64,000 nt of DNA from Streptomyces lomondensis (GCF_014651035.1 NZ_BMWC01000001.1:744001-808000), one strand, 5' to 3'; numbered from the stretch's first letter, positions 35,174-44,732 are shown. The notes: generated by a model not told the origin, from the sequence alone. A program made the numbers and translations.

Positions 35174-35908
35174 CTACGTCCTCCTGGCGTGCAGCAGCAG
35201 GATCGACGCCAGCTGCGGCCGGGCGCAGGCCAGCCGGTCCAGCGGCCGCAGCGGGCGCGGCACGCCGTGGAAGGGAGCGCCTTCGAGCCTCACGACAGTG
35301 AACCCGGAGGCGGCGACGAACTCCCGCAGCGCGCGCGGGGTGTAGAGGCGCAGGTGTCCCACGACCTCCTTGCCCGGGCGGCCGTGGATGCCGCGCAGGC
35401 TGACCTCCGAGAAGACCGGCTGCACGCCGGCCAGCAGCAGGGCCCGGTTGTACCAGGCGGCCAGGTTCGGGGTGGACAGCATCAGATGGCCCCCGGGGCG
35501 CAGGATCCGCCGGATCTCGTCCAGCGCGGCGTCCGGGTCGACGAGATGCTCGATGACCTCGCTGAACAGCACGGCGTCGGCCGACTCGGCGGCGAACGGC
35601 AGCCCACCGCCGGTGAGTTCGCCGCGGACGGCGTAGGGGATGCGGGTGCGGGCGCGGCGCAGGGCGTCCTGGGACCAGTCGACGCCGATGACGCGGTGGC
35701 CGGGGAGGAGGGGGGCGGCGGTGGCGGCGGCGGTGCCGTCTCCGCAGCCGATGTCGAGGACGGTCTGCGGGTGGTCGGCGGCCGGTCCGAGGGCCCGGGC
35801 CAGCATGCGGGCCTGGCGGAGGCTGCGCGGGGTGCCGGAGGCGACGGGCACGGCCGGGTTCTCGTAGAAGTCGCGCAGATCGCGGGGCTTCACAGGGGAG
35901 GTCGTCAC
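35174..35908 (-). CDS. Class I SAM-dependent methyltransferase
   Basis: A 244-aa methyltransferase with motif I VLDIGCGDGTAAA, the acidic motif after VIGVDWSQDALRRA, and FSEVIEHLVDPDAAL. The type resembles UbiE or glycan methyltransferases. It sits between a DMT transporter and an acyltransferase and is coupled to the latter by GTGA overlap. GGAGG lies seven bases before the GTG start. The acceptor is unknown. Confidence 0.88.
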   Translation of the reverse strand: MTTSPVKPRDLRDFYENPAVPVASGTPRSLRQARMLARALGPAADHPQTVLDIGCGDGTAAATAAPLLPGHRVIGVDWSQDALRRARTRIPYAVRGELTGGGLPFAAESADAVLFSEVIEHLVDPDAALDEIRRILRPGGHLMLSTPNLAAWYNRALLLAGVQPVFSEVSLRGIHGRPGKEVVGHLRLYTPRALREFVAASGFTVVRLEGAPFHGVPRPLRPLDRLACARPQLASILLLHARRT

Positions 35909-37152
35909 GAGGTCACCTCCGTGGTGTGCAGATAGTGCTCGAAGAGGTCGCGGAGGTGGGCGCCGTCGCCGTGGCCGAGCAGGGCCCGGGACCAGCGCAG
36001 GGCCAGGTGGAGGCGGCCGGCCGTGGAGGCGGTGGTCACGGTCAGACCACGCGGCATCCGGGCCGGGGCGGAGAACCAGACCGCGTGCGCGCGTCCCGCC
36101 TCCTCGCCGAAGTCCAGCGGGTACGGGATGCGGCCGATGTTGCTGAGCAGGGTCGTCGACGTCCAGGGCGCGGCGGCCCTGCGCAGGGCGCGGGTGAGGG
36201 CGGCGCGGGCGGCGACCGGGGCCCAGGGGGCGGTGAGCAGGGCGGCGCCGTGGCCGAGCTGGGGGCGGGGGAGGGACTTCAGGGCGCGGGTGCGCTCCGC
36301 GGTGCGGCGGAGCAGGGTGGGCAGGTCGGGATCGCTCAACTCGCCGGGTGCGAAGGGGACTTCGACCAGGCGGGTGCCGTTGCCGATGGGCATGCTCGTG
36401 TCGCGGGGCCGGTCGTCCACGGGCATGGTGATGCGCAGAGGTCGGGGCCGGGAGCCGTGTTCCCGGTTCCAGTGGGCGAGGGTCAGGGCCGTGGTGACCA
36501 TGAGCTGGTCGTTGACGGTGTAGGGGGAGCCCTTGGGGCGGTGGGGGACGGGCAGTTCGGTGACGAGCATGCCGTTGCCCGGGGAGCGGTCGGGCGTGCC
36601 GTGCGCGACCCGCGCGGGGGGTGACCAGTTGGCCGGGGTGTCCGGGGCTTCCCGGTGCGGCTCCGCGGGACGGACCGGGGGCGCCGCGGGGGCGTTGTCC
36701 CTGCCGCCGTAGAGCTCCGCGGCCGTTGCCAGGACACGGAGGCAGGCCGGGCCGTCCAGGGCGGTGTGGTTGATGGTGAGGATGAGGACCGAGCCGACTA
36801 CTTCGAGCCGTATCGGCGGTGACATCGACAGCGGCGGTGCCTCCGCCAGGGCCCGGGTCCTGGCGTCCTGAAGGGCTCGGGGGCCCGGCGGGGCGAAGGT
36901 CACCACCTCCACGTCCGGTTCCGCCGTCAGCTCCCACTCGTAGCGCCGCCGGTACCAGGGCCCCCGCGCCTCCCGCATCAGGATCCGCGGGTGCCGGTAC
37001 AGGGCCTCCGTGAACGCCTTGCGCAGACGCGTCCGGTCGAGCGTGCCCGGCAGGTGGACCTCGATGTGGACCGTCTCGGGTTCCTCCTCCTGGAGGCAGT
37101 GCCGGGAGACCTCGTCCACCACCGGGAACGGAATGCGTACTGGTGTCGTCAT
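35905..37152 (-). CDS. Condensation/acyltransferase-fold protein
   Basis: A 415-aa protein of the chloramphenicol acetyltransferase/condensation superfamily, like mycobacterial PapA acyltransferases and NRPS condensation domains. The active-site motif is NHTALDG in ILTINHTALDGPA: the second, catalytic histidine and the DG are kept. The later channel motif is not obvious. It would transfer an acyl group to a hydroxyl or amine, here perhaps on the surface glycan or its lipid anchor. Start and stop overlap its neighbours by 4 nt. Confidence 0.82.
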   Translation of the reverse strand: MTTPVRIPFPVVDEVSRHCLQEEEPETVHIEVHLPGTLDRTRLRKAFTEALYRHPRILMREARGPWYRRRYEWELTAEPDVEVVTFAPPGPRALQDARTRALAEAPPLSMSPPIRLEVVGSVLILTINHTALDGPACLRVLATAAELYGGRDNAPAAPPVRPAEPHREAPDTPANWSPPARVAHGTPDRSPGNGMLVTELPVPHRPKGSPYTVNDQLMVTTALTLAHWNREHGSRPRPLRITMPVDDRPRDTSMPIGNGTRLVEVPFAPGELSDPDLPTLLRRTAERTRALKSLPRPQLGHGAALLTAPWAPVAARAALTRALRRAAAPWTSTTLLSNIGRIPYPLDFGEEAGRAHAVWFSAPARMPRGLTVTTASTAGRLHLALRWSRALLGHGDGAHLRDLFEHYLHTTEVTS

Positions 37153-40100
37153 GCGGGCCTGCCCTCCCCGGTGTCCGTCCTCGGCAGCTGCCGGGTGGGC
37201 GCCTCCGAGGGCGGCCGCTCGCGCAGGCTCACCAGCCCCGCGAACAGGCCGATCAGCGCCAGCAGTTGGGCCAGGTGTCCGAACGCGCCCGCACCCGCCC
37301 CGACCGGCTCCCCGGCCCCGGCCGCCGCGACGATCCCCGCCGCCGCCAGCGCCGCGAACGCGATCGGCACCAGCAGCGTGTGCCGCCGCGCGGCGAGCAG
37401 CGCCAGCGCCGGGACCAGCAGCGCGAACCAGCCCGCGATCACCGCTCCGACCAGCGTCAGCGCCACCGTGCCGAGCCACAGGCCGGGCAGCGGCGGGGCC
37501 GGCTGCGGCGCGTCCGGGTTGGGGGCGCGGCGGCGCCACAGGGCCAGGCCCAGCAGGACCGCGATGCCGGCGCCGCTGCCGATCAGCCCGGCGTCGTACG
37601 TCGTGGCCGGCTCGTACGACAGCTTGACCGAGCCGCCCGCCCCGGCCGGGATCCGCCAGCCCTGCTGCCAGCCGTCCAGCCGCACCGGGGTCAGCTCCTT
37701 GCCGTTCAGCGTGGCCCGCCAGCCCTCGTTGAAGTTCTCGTACGTCGTCAGGTACGAGGCCGCGCCCGAGCCGACCGTCACCTCGCGCCGGTCGCCCAGC
37801 CAGTCCCGGACGCGCAGCTCACGCCTGGCCGCGGCGGCCTCGGGGACCGTCCCGCGGGTCAGGGTCACGTCCGTGAGCGCGAGCGGGCCCGCGTCGCCGC
37901 CCTCCAGCCGGTGTTCGCCCGCGGGCAGCCGCACCTCGGTGTCGCCGCGGCCCTCCTGGCAGAGCGTCACCTCCACGCCCCGCCGCTCCACCAGGTCCCG
38001 GACGGTCCCCTTCGCGCTCGTCTGGTACAGCTCGCCGTCCAGCGCCACGTCCGGGCCCTTCCCGCACGGCAGCGAGAACGTCCGGGTGCCGTCCGGCTGC
38101 GGGGTGCGGTACTGGTCGAGGGACGGGATGTACGCCTCCGTGAGGCCCACCGGCAGCCGCAGGTCCTCGTCGGCGACCGGGTTGTGGAGGGTCAGCGGGG
38201 CCGTCTCGGTGACGGTGATGTCGAGCCGGTCGGTGGTGATGGGCGGGAAGCGGACCCAGCCGTTCTCGTCGACGCCGGCGATGGCCGCGCCGTCCGGGGA
38301 GCTGATGTGCACCTCGGAGGCGCGGGTGGACAGGCCGCCCGCCGGGGCCAGGACCAGTTCCCCGACCGGCTGCTTGCCGTCCCAGCGCAGGTGGATCGTC
38401 GGCCGGTCGCCCGCGATCCACGCCGTCGTCAGGTCGCCGTCGGTCAGGTTGCGCGCCCCGAGGCCCGCGCCGAGGCGTGCCGTGGAGTCGGCGGTGGCGA
38501 CGATCCGGGCCTGCTGCTCGGGCGCCACTTCGTACAGCAGCTCGTCGAGCTCCTCGCCCGGCACCGGCACCGCGCTCGCCTTCACCTCGTACGTCCCGGC
38601 GGCGGGGGTAGTGAAGCGGCGGTGCAGCCCGGCCTCCGTGCCGGTCGCGGACAGGCCGGTCGGGTCGGAGGCGCGGCGCAGGGAGACGACGGTGGCGTCC
38701 GCGGTGGCCTGGTCCGCGTCGGCCGGCAGCCGCAGCAGCCGCGTCACCCGCACGTCCGGCAGGTCGATCTCGGAGAAGCCCGCGCCCGTCAGACCGGCCC
38801 GGCGCTCCACCGAGTCCACGATCGTCAGCTTCATCCAGCGCGTCGCGCCCTCGGGCGCCTTGATCCGCTGCGTCATGCCGTTCGGCTGGAGGAAGCTCGT
38901 CCTCGCGCCCTTCTCGGTCTCCACCCGTACCTTCGTCGCCGCCGCCCGCACGCTCTCCTGCGGCAGCGGCGTGACCTTGAAGGAGGACGGCATGGCGTAG
39001 GAGCCGGTGAAGCCGATGCGCAGCCACTGCCCGTCCGGCGTGTCCGGCGCGCCCTCCGCCCAGGCGGTGTCCGGGTTGCCGTCGAAGGCGTTCACCGGGT
39101 CGTACTGCGGCAGGTGGAAGAGCCAGTTGCCGTACGAGGACGCCGTCACCGAGCGGGCGCCGCGCAGTTCGGCCACCGTCTGGTGCTCGACGCCCTCGGC
39201 CGGCAGGATCTGGCGCGGCTTCTCGCCCGGGTCCTGCTGGGCGTCGGGCGCGTTGCGCTCGTCACGCGTGTACGTGTACGACGTACCGGCGTTGACCACC
39301 CCGAACCGGGTGTCCGCCCGCCGCATCCCGTCACCCACCACCTGCACGGCCGGGGTGCCGAGCCCGGGGTGGTGGTCGCCGGTCAGGACGGTCGCCCGGC
39401 CGCGCAGCTGGGACGCCAGCGGCAGCAGCGCCTCCGGCCCGCCGGACACCACGGCCGTGTCGGCGACCGGGGCGAGCCCGGCCTGCCCGGGCCGGATCAC
39501 GTCGTCCCCGGCCGGCCGGTAGATCTCCACGGCCCGCTGCCGCGGGTACAGCCCCTCGACCTGGAGCGGCGCGTCCTGCGCGATCCTGCCGCCGGTCATC
39601 ACCGGCCCGAGCCCCGTCACCCGCTCGTACCCCGACTGTTCGAGGGTGCGCTTGACGGTCGCGGTCGGCACGTACCCGATCTGGTCGGGATCCAGGTCAT
39701 TGCGTACGACGACGTAGTACAGCCCGGCCCGGCTCAAGTAGTCGGCCAGGCCCGGCACTTCGCCCCCGGTCAGCAGCGCCTGCTCGACGGCGTCCATGGC
39801 ACGCCGGTTGCCGGGCGTGCCGAACGGGACGTAGTCGCGCTGCGCCCACCGCGACTCGGCCAGCACGTCGAGCGGCTGGTCGATGGGCGAGCCCCAGGTG
39901 TAGATGCCGTGCGCGGTCGCCGGGACGACCAGGGCGCGGGAGTCGGGGGAGTACTTCTCCAGCCAGTCGGCCGTGGCCTGCCAGTAGGTGGGCAGCTTCT
40001 GGAAGGAACCCGGGTTGAGGATCGAGCCGTTGAGGTACGGCCACAGCAGCCCCGGAAGGATCAGCACGGCCGCGACCAGCGGGGCGAAACGCCGGCCGCG

Positions 40101-41321
40101 CACCGGCCGGGCCCCGCGCTGCTCGGCCGCCACACCCACCAGATGCGCCAGGCCCAGCACGAGCGCCAGCGCCAGGCCGGTCTGGAACTTGTAGATGTTC
40201 CGGAACGGCGACAGCCACCCGTCCAGCCAGCCCTGCACGACCCCGTGGAACGGCGCCCCGAACGCGCCGCCGTACCCGGCGAGCAGCACCAGCGCCGTCA
40301 CCAGCACGGTCAGCACCAGCCACCGCCGCTCGGGCAGGTCCCGCCGGGCGAGTCCGGCGAGCCCCAGACCGGCCGCCAGCGCCGAGCACACGATCACCAC
40401 GACCGACGAGGCCACGGCCCACCCCGCGGGCAGCCACGCCTCACCGAAGTGCAGATAGGCGACCCAGTTCCCGGCGCCGCGCAGCGCCTCGGTCGCCGAC
40501 ATGGTGTCCGTGGTCGTCCGCGCGGTCTCTATATAGGGGAGGAAGTTCTCGCCGTAGACGCCGAGCAGCAGCAGCGGCACCCACCACCAGGCCGTCACCA
40601 CGATCACGGCCGGGGCCCACCAGGCGATCAGCTTGCGCTGCCGCGGCCCCGGCGGCCGGGACAGCAGATACAGCCCGACCGGCAGCAGGGACGCCAGCGT
40701 CGCCGACGCGTTCACCCCGCCCATGAACGGCACGAGCAGCGCCGACCGCAGCGCCGCGACCCGGGCCGCGTACCGCTCGTTCGTCAGCGGCAGCAGCACC
40801 CACGGCAGGAACGCCCCGGGCAGCGCGGCGGCCGACGTCGACCCGACGACGGTCGTGAACACCGGCCACAACGCATACGCCACGGCCCCCAGCAACCGGG
40901 AGGCCCCACTGCCCACCCGCAGCCGCTCGGCCAGCCGCAACGCCCCCCAGAAGGCGACGGAGACGATCAACGACATCCACAGCCGCTCGGCCAGCCACAC
41001 CGGCAACCGCACCAGGTCGCACAGCCAGTAGAACGGCAGCATCGGCCAGAGATAGCCGACGTACTGGTCCTGGATGCCGCCGAACCCGGCCCGGTCGTGC
41101 CACAACTGCCCGAGGTCGGCGAGGAACTGCCCCGGGTCGACCGTGACGCCGAGCTTGGTGTCGAAGGTCTGCCGGCCCGGCCGCACCGCGAGGAACAACA
41201 CGAACACCACGGCCCAGAACCCCAGCAGCCAGCGCCGCGACCGCGGGCCCTCAGGGGGACCGGCCGCGGCCGCGGTGGTGGGGACGGCTGCCGGGGGAGG
41301 AGCCTGGACCGTGGTTGTCAT
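37149..41321 (-). CDS. AftD-like alpha-(1->3)-arabinofuranosyltransferase
   Basis: A 1390-aa membrane glycosyltransferase. The N-terminal ~430 residues hold about ten hydrophobic segments of a GT-C fold, with the expected loop acidic residues after helix 1 (FDTKLGVTVDPGQFL). A long extracytoplasmic part contains a discoidin-like carbohydrate-binding region (SYGNWLFHLPQYDPVNAFDG, near 700), and two or more membrane segments close the C-terminus. AftD builds arabinan branches in mycobacteria from lipid-linked arabinofuranose. Streptomyces lacks mycobacterial arabinogalactan, so the acceptor here is another glycan. It overlaps both flanking genes by 4 nt. Confidence 0.88.
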   Translation of the reverse strand: MTTTVQAPPPAAVPTTAAAAGPPEGPRSRRWLLGFWAVVFVLFLAVRPGRQTFDTKLGVTVDPGQFLADLGQLWHDRAGFGGIQDQYVGYLWPMLPFYWLCDLVRLPVWLAERLWMSLIVSVAFWGALRLAERLRVGSGASRLLGAVAYALWPVFTTVVGSTSAAALPGAFLPWVLLPLTNERYAARVAALRSALLVPFMGGVNASATLASLLPVGLYLLSRPPGPRQRKLIAWWAPAVIVVTAWWWVPLLLLGVYGENFLPYIETARTTTDTMSATEALRGAGNWVAYLHFGEAWLPAGWAVASSVVVIVCSALAAGLGLAGLARRDLPERRWLVLTVLVTALVLLAGYGGAFGAPFHGVVQGWLDGWLSPFRNIYKFQTGLALALVLGLAHLVGVAAEQRGARPVRGRRFAPLVAAVLILPGLLWPYLNGSILNPGSFQKLPTYWQATADWLEKYSPDSRALVVPATAHGIYTWGSPIDQPLDVLAESRWAQRDYVPFGTPGNRRAMDAVEQALLTGGEVPGLADYLSRAGLYYVVVRNDLDPDQIGYVPTATVKRTLEQSGYERVTGLGPVMTGGRIAQDAPLQVEGLYPRQRAVEIYRPAGDDVIRPGQAGLAPVADTAVVSGGPEALLPLASQLRGRATVLTGDHHPGLGTPAVQVVGDGMRRADTRFGVVNAGTSYTYTRDERNAPDAQQDPGEKPRQILPAEGVEHQTVAELRGARSVTASSYGNWLFHLPQYDPVNAFDGNPDTAWAEGAPDTPDGQWLRIGFTGSYAMPSSFKVTPLPQESVRAAATKVRVETEKGARTSFLQPNGMTQRIKAPEGATRWMKLTIVDSVERRAGLTGAGFSEIDLPDVRVTRLLRLPADADQATADATVVSLRRASDPTGLSATGTEAGLHRRFTTPAAGTYEVKASAVPVPGEELDELLYEVAPEQQARIVATADSTARLGAGLGARNLTDGDLTTAWIAGDRPTIHLRWDGKQPVGELVLAPAGGLSTRASEVHISSPDGAAIAGVDENGWVRFPPITTDRLDITVTETAPLTLHNPVADEDLRLPVGLTEAYIPSLDQYRTPQPDGTRTFSLPCGKGPDVALDGELYQTSAKGTVRDLVERRGVEVTLCQEGRGDTEVRLPAGEHRLEGGDAGPLALTDVTLTRGTVPEAAAARRELRVRDWLGDRREVTVGSGAASYLTTYENFNEGWRATLNGKELTPVRLDGWQQGWRIPAGAGGSVKLSYEPATTYDAGLIGSGAGIAVLLGLALWRRRAPNPDAPQPAPPLPGLWLGTVALTLVGAVIAGWFALLVPALALLAARRHTLLVPIAFAALAAAGIVAAAGAGEPVGAGAGAFGHLAQLLALIGLFAGLVSLRERPPSEAPTRQLPRTDTGEGRPA

Positions 41322-42154
41322 GCAGAACACCGCCGCAGGATGAGGAGGAGGTTCCAGGTGGCGAACTCGCGGATCCCGGGCGCCTTGACGACGGTCTCCG
41401 CGAGGAAGGGCCAGTAGCGGGAACGCGCCGAGACGACCGTGACGTCGTCGCGGGCGCGCACCTGCCGCAGGGTGGAGCCGATGTGCACCGCGAACAGGTT
41501 CTCGCCGAGCGTGTGCTTGGCGGGCCTGCCGGTCCGCCGCAGATAGCGGGCCCGGGCCCGCTCCGCGCCGAAGTAGTGCCACGGGGCCCACTCGTGCCCG
41601 CCCCACGGCGACAGCCAGTTGGTGAACGACACGTAGATCAGCCCGCCGGGCCGGGTCACCCGGGCCAGCTCGCTGAGGAACGTCTCCGGGTCGGCCACGT
41701 GCTCCAGCACGTTGGAGGAGAAGGTGACGTCCGCGACGCCGTCCCGCAGCGGCAGCAGATACCCGTCGGCGACGACGGCCGACTCCGGGGGCTTCTCGCC
41801 GAGTTCGGCCATGTCCGGCTCGAAGAGGAACGCGTTCGCCCCACGCCGCCGGAACTCCTCGGTGAAGTACCCGCTGCCGCCGCCGACGTCCAGGACGGTA
41901 CGCCCGGCGACGGACCCGTCGTAGGCCTCGACCTGATCGACGGCGTCGCGGGCGAGCAGGGAGTAGCACGCCTCGGGGTCGTCCTGCTCGTGAAGGAAGG
42001 CGCGGAACAGGGCGAGGGAGCGCCGAAAGGAGGGATCCCTCACGTCGTGGTGCGGGGAATCGCCCTTCGAGGGGCGCGGGGAACTGCGCGACCAGCCACG
42101 CACAACCCGCACACGCGACACGGCATCACCGACACGGCGAATGGGCGACGTCAC
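41318..42154 (-). CDS. Class I SAM-dependent methyltransferase with repeat-derived N-terminus
   Basis: A 278-aa methyltransferase. Motif I is VLDVGGGSGYFTEEF and the second acidic motif is FLFEPDMAEL; FSSNVLEHVADPETFL follows. Residues about 12-30 (VRVVRGWSRSSPRPSKG) are encoded by copy C of the dispersed repeat, so the authentic start may be GTG at 42043 (MRDPSFRRS), just past the repeat. GTG at 42154 is listed because it overlaps the glycosyltransferase stop by 4 nt, as throughout this operon. In M. tuberculosis a similar methyltransferase (Rv0224c) stands next to the glycosyltransferase Rv0225. Confidence 0.85.
   Translation of the reverse strand: MTSPIRRVGDAVSRVRVVRGWSRSSPRPSKGDSPHHDVRDPSFRRSLALFRAFLHEQDDPEACYSLLARDAVDQVEAYDGSVAGRTVLDVGGGSGYFTEEFRRRGANAFLFEPDMAELGEKPPESAVVADGYLLPLRDGVADVTFSSNVLEHVADPETFLSELARVTRPGGLIYVSFTNWLSPWGGHEWAPWHYFGAERARARYLRRTGRPAKHTLGENLFAVHIGSTLRQVRARDDVTVVSARSRYWPFLAETVVKAPGIREFATWNLLLILRRCSA
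42071..42112 (+). repeat. Dispersed GC-rich repeat, copy C, inside a coding region
   Basis: The GGGGCGCGGGGAACTGCGCG core of copies A and B occurs here, on the opposite strand to the methyltransferase that it encodes part of. It keeps the reading frame open. Confidence 0.75.
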
Positions 42155-43302
42155 GGAGCCCAGCCCCTCACCGCCTCCGCGGCAACAGCCCTGAACTGCC
42201 GCACGGTCCGGTCCCACCGGAACTGCGCCGCCCGCTCCCGGGCCGCCTTGCCCATCAACTCCCGCCGCCGCCCGGAGAGAGCCAACGCGCACCACGCCGC
42301 CGCGAACGAGGACTCACCGCGCGCGAGAACCCCGGTCTCACCATCGACCACGGAGTCCTTGAGCCCGGGCACGTCGAAGGCGACCGCCGGCGTCTCCCGA
42401 GCCGCCGCCTCCGTCACGACCAGCCCCCACCCCTCCACGGCGGAGGGATGCAGCAGCAACCAAGCCGCACACAGCAGACGGTGCTTCTCGGCTTCCGGCA
42501 CGAACCCGGTGAACTCCACACCGGGCCCGGCGAGCTGCTCCAGACGGGCCCGCTCCGGCCCGTCCCCGACGATCACCAACCGCCCGCCGGTCACCGGCCG
42601 CACCCGCTCCCACAACCGCAGCAGCAGATCGATCCGCTTGTACTCGACGAGCCGCCCGACGGCGACGAACAACGGCTCCGGCGAGCGCTCGGCTCTCGGC
42701 CCGGGCTCCTCGACGCCGTTGTGCACGACCCGGATCCGCTCCCGCTCGACGCCGATCGCCCGCAGGGCGTGGGCGGTCGAGGAGGACACGGCGACGAGCA
42801 GGTTCTTCTGCTGCGCCCCGGTCAGCGCCCAGTGTTCGAGTCTTCGGCCGATCCGCGCCGCCGGGGCCAGCGGCCCGCCGAAGCGCATCGTCCACAGGTC
42901 GGTATGGACGTGGTTGACCAGACACAAGGTCGGGCCCTGATGCCACAACGGCGCCAGGTACGGCATGCCGTTGCACACCTCGACCAGCAGATCGCAGTCA
43001 CCGACCTGCCGGGCGAAGGCCGACCGGGCGCGCAGATAGTGCCCGTACGGGCCGCCCGCCGACACGACCCGGTAGTCGCGGAAGGCCGCGGGCCCCCCGC
43101 ACAGCAGGGTCACCTGGTGGCCCAGCCGGGTCAGCCCGTCGGCGAGCTTGTCGACCAGCAGCTCGGAGCCGCCGGCGGACGGGTTGTCCAGATCTCGATG
43201 GGCGAGGAAGACGATCCGGCGCGGATGTGGGGGGAGCGCCGGAGGGTGCTGCGGCGCGCTGGGGGACGCGGCGCGCAGCTGGGACGGTACGTGCTGGGGC
43301 AT
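42151..43302 (-). CDS. GT4-type glycosyltransferase
   Basis: A 383-aa GT-B glycosyltransferase. The N-terminal domain starts RRIVFLAHRDLDNPSAGGSE with the donor-side loop; the C-terminal donor domain has VAVGRLVEYKRIDLLL and the EX7E-type motif SAVEGWGLVVTEAAARETP. It acts in the cytoplasm, adding a sugar from a nucleotide or lipid donor. It corresponds to mycobacterial Rv0225 in context. The start is ATG at 43302 with GGAG just upstream. A 218-nt gap before it probably holds a promoter; nothing specific was recognised there. Confidence 0.9.
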   Translation of the reverse strand: MPQHVPSQLRAASPSAPQHPPALPPHPRRIVFLAHRDLDNPSAGGSELLVDKLADGLTRLGHQVTLLCGGPAAFRDYRVVSAGGPYGHYLRARSAFARQVGDCDLLVEVCNGMPYLAPLWHQGPTLCLVNHVHTDLWTMRFGGPLAPAARIGRRLEHWALTGAQQKNLLVAVSSSTAHALRAIGVERERIRVVHNGVEEPGPRAERSPEPLFVAVGRLVEYKRIDLLLRLWERVRPVTGGRLVIVGDGPERARLEQLAGPGVEFTGFVPEAEKHRLLCAAWLLLHPSAVEGWGLVVTEAAARETPAVAFDVPGLKDSVVDGETGVLARGESSFAAAWCALALSGRRRELMGKAARERAAQFRWDRTVRQFRAVAAEAVRGWAP

Positions 43303-43520
43303 GGGTGCTCCAACTCGTCTCGGGGTGCGGAACTCAGCGTGGGGAAACGTGGGGGGTGTGTGCGTGGCAGGGGGGTCGGCCTGTGGGGGGCCTGAGCTCT
43401 TCCTGGGAGGGGGGTGTGGACGGGTTGTGCTCGGGTGGGGTTGGACAGTTTTCGCCCGGACGTTCGCCAGGGCTACTCACCGACGTGACAATTTCCGGCT
43501 TTGTTAGAGCTGACGTCACA

Positions 43521-44516
43521 TCACATCGTGAGCGTGGGCTGGGGCATGTCAGACGAATCGGAAGGAACGGGCTGCTCCGGCTCCTTCCGCCCACGCACCA
43601 CAAGAACACCACCGATCACCGCGAGTACGAAACCGGCCACGGCCGCCCCGATCGGCAACGTCACGCCCACCAGGCGCAGTTGACCGCTGTCGCGCTCCGC
43701 CTGCCGCACCGCTTCCTTCTGCGTCTCGGTCGTGAAGGAGATCTTCCGGCTGTCCAGCAGCACCGCCGCGTCCTTCGTACCGCCCGGCGCCCGCAGAGTC
43801 CGCTTCGGCCCGGTCTGCGCGTACAGCACCCGGCCGGTGGCCTGGTCGACGATCAGCTCGAAGCCGTGGTTGGCGTACCACTCCTCGGCCAGCACCTGCG
43901 GCCGGTTCGGCTGGTCGACGAGGGTGCCGGGCACCATGCGCGTGCCGGTCCTCGTCGGCGGCACGGAGCCGGTGAACTTGTAACCCGTGTAGCCCTGGAC
44001 CTTCTCGGTGCCCCGGTAGCGCAGCACGACCGTGTCGCCGAGGGTGTTGTCCCACCACTGGTAGGAGCGTTTCTGCACGTCGAAGGGGAACTTCAGATAG
44101 GCCTCGCCCTCGATGTAGGGCTTCTCCCCGCAGCAGTGCACGGGCCGGGTGGTCTTCCGGTCCATCACCCAGCGGTGCGGCGTGAAGTCCAGCGCGTCGT
44201 GCGGGTCGGCGGCCGGCAGCGACTTGTCGGTGTCGACCGTGGTCGTCACGTCCCAGACGGCGTTGCCGCTGCGTTCGCTGTCCGCGACGTTGCCCCGCAC
44301 CCGCTGGGTCACGGTGATCTTCCGGTCGGGCACCGTCTCGATCCGGTCAGTGTCGAAGACGCTGCCCCGGCCGGTGTAGACGGCGGTCGTGTCGATGTCG
44401 ATCGGGTTCACCGCGGCGCGCGGCTGCACGTACCAGGCGAGCAGGGGCGCCAGCACCAGCAGGAACGTGCCGAGACCCAGCAGGACCAGGGAAAACGGAG
44501 AGGTTGTACGGCGCAT
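43521..44516 (-). CDS. DUF3068 (PorA-family) secreted membrane-anchored protein
   Basis: A 331-aa protein with a hydrophobic N-terminal segment (SLVLLGLGTFLLVLAPLLAW), a large beta-rich extracytoplasmic domain and a C-terminal membrane helix (VTLPIGAAVAGFVLAVIGGVL). A short charged tail follows. This is the DUF3068 layout, now often labelled porin PorA family; its mycobacterial counterpart (Rv0227c) is also near AftD and glycosyltransferase genes. It probably stands in the envelope and helps move or anchor a glycan. ATG at 44516 has GGAG eight bases before it. It is the first gene of this block. Confidence 0.85.
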   Translation of the reverse strand: MRRTTSPFSLVLLGLGTFLLVLAPLLAWYVQPRAAVNPIDIDTTAVYTGRGSVFDTDRIETVPDRKITVTQRVRGNVADSERSGNAVWDVTTTVDTDKSLPAADPHDALDFTPHRWVMDRKTTRPVHCCGEKPYIEGEAYLKFPFDVQKRSYQWWDNTLGDTVVLRYRGTEKVQGYTGYKFTGSVPPTRTGTRMVPGTLVDQPNRPQVLAEEWYANHGFELIVDQATGRVLYAQTGPKRTLRAPGGTKDAAVLLDSRKISFTTETQKEAVRQAERDSGQLRLVGVTLPIGAAVAGFVLAVIGGVLVVRGRKEPEQPVPSDSSDMPQPTLTM

Positions 44517-44614
44517 CCGGGCACTCCAGTGGCTTGGGACGGCTCGACGTACGAGAGGACCGGCACGGCGGCGGAATGCGCGCGTGCGGTTGGGCCGGGA
44601 ACCGTAGGCCGCTC

Positions 44615-44629
44615 TTGACGGGGTGTCAA
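44615..44629. promoter_or_regulatory. TTGAC-GGGGT-GTCAA palindrome in a divergent promoter region
   Basis: A 15-bp interrupted palindrome about 100 nt from both the DUF3068 start and the DUF2613-like start. The TTGAC arm could also serve as a -35 element. Confidence 0.35.
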
Positions 44630-44686
44630 TGCTTGTCGAGACTGGGCGGCGACAGGCAGGGACGGGGTGCCGGGGTGGGGACAACC

Positions 44687-44715
44687 TCCGGACGATCTCC
44701 GGACGAATCCGGACA
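44687..44715 (+). promoter_or_regulatory. Three direct TCCGGACGA-type repeats, helically phased
   Basis: TCCGGACGA begins at 44687 and 44698, and TCCGGACAG at 44708. The spacings are 11 and 10 bp, one helical turn, so the same DNA face would be read. They end 17 nt before the DUF2613-like ATG. Confidence 0.4.
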
Positions 44716-44732
44716 GAGAGGCTGACCCTGCG

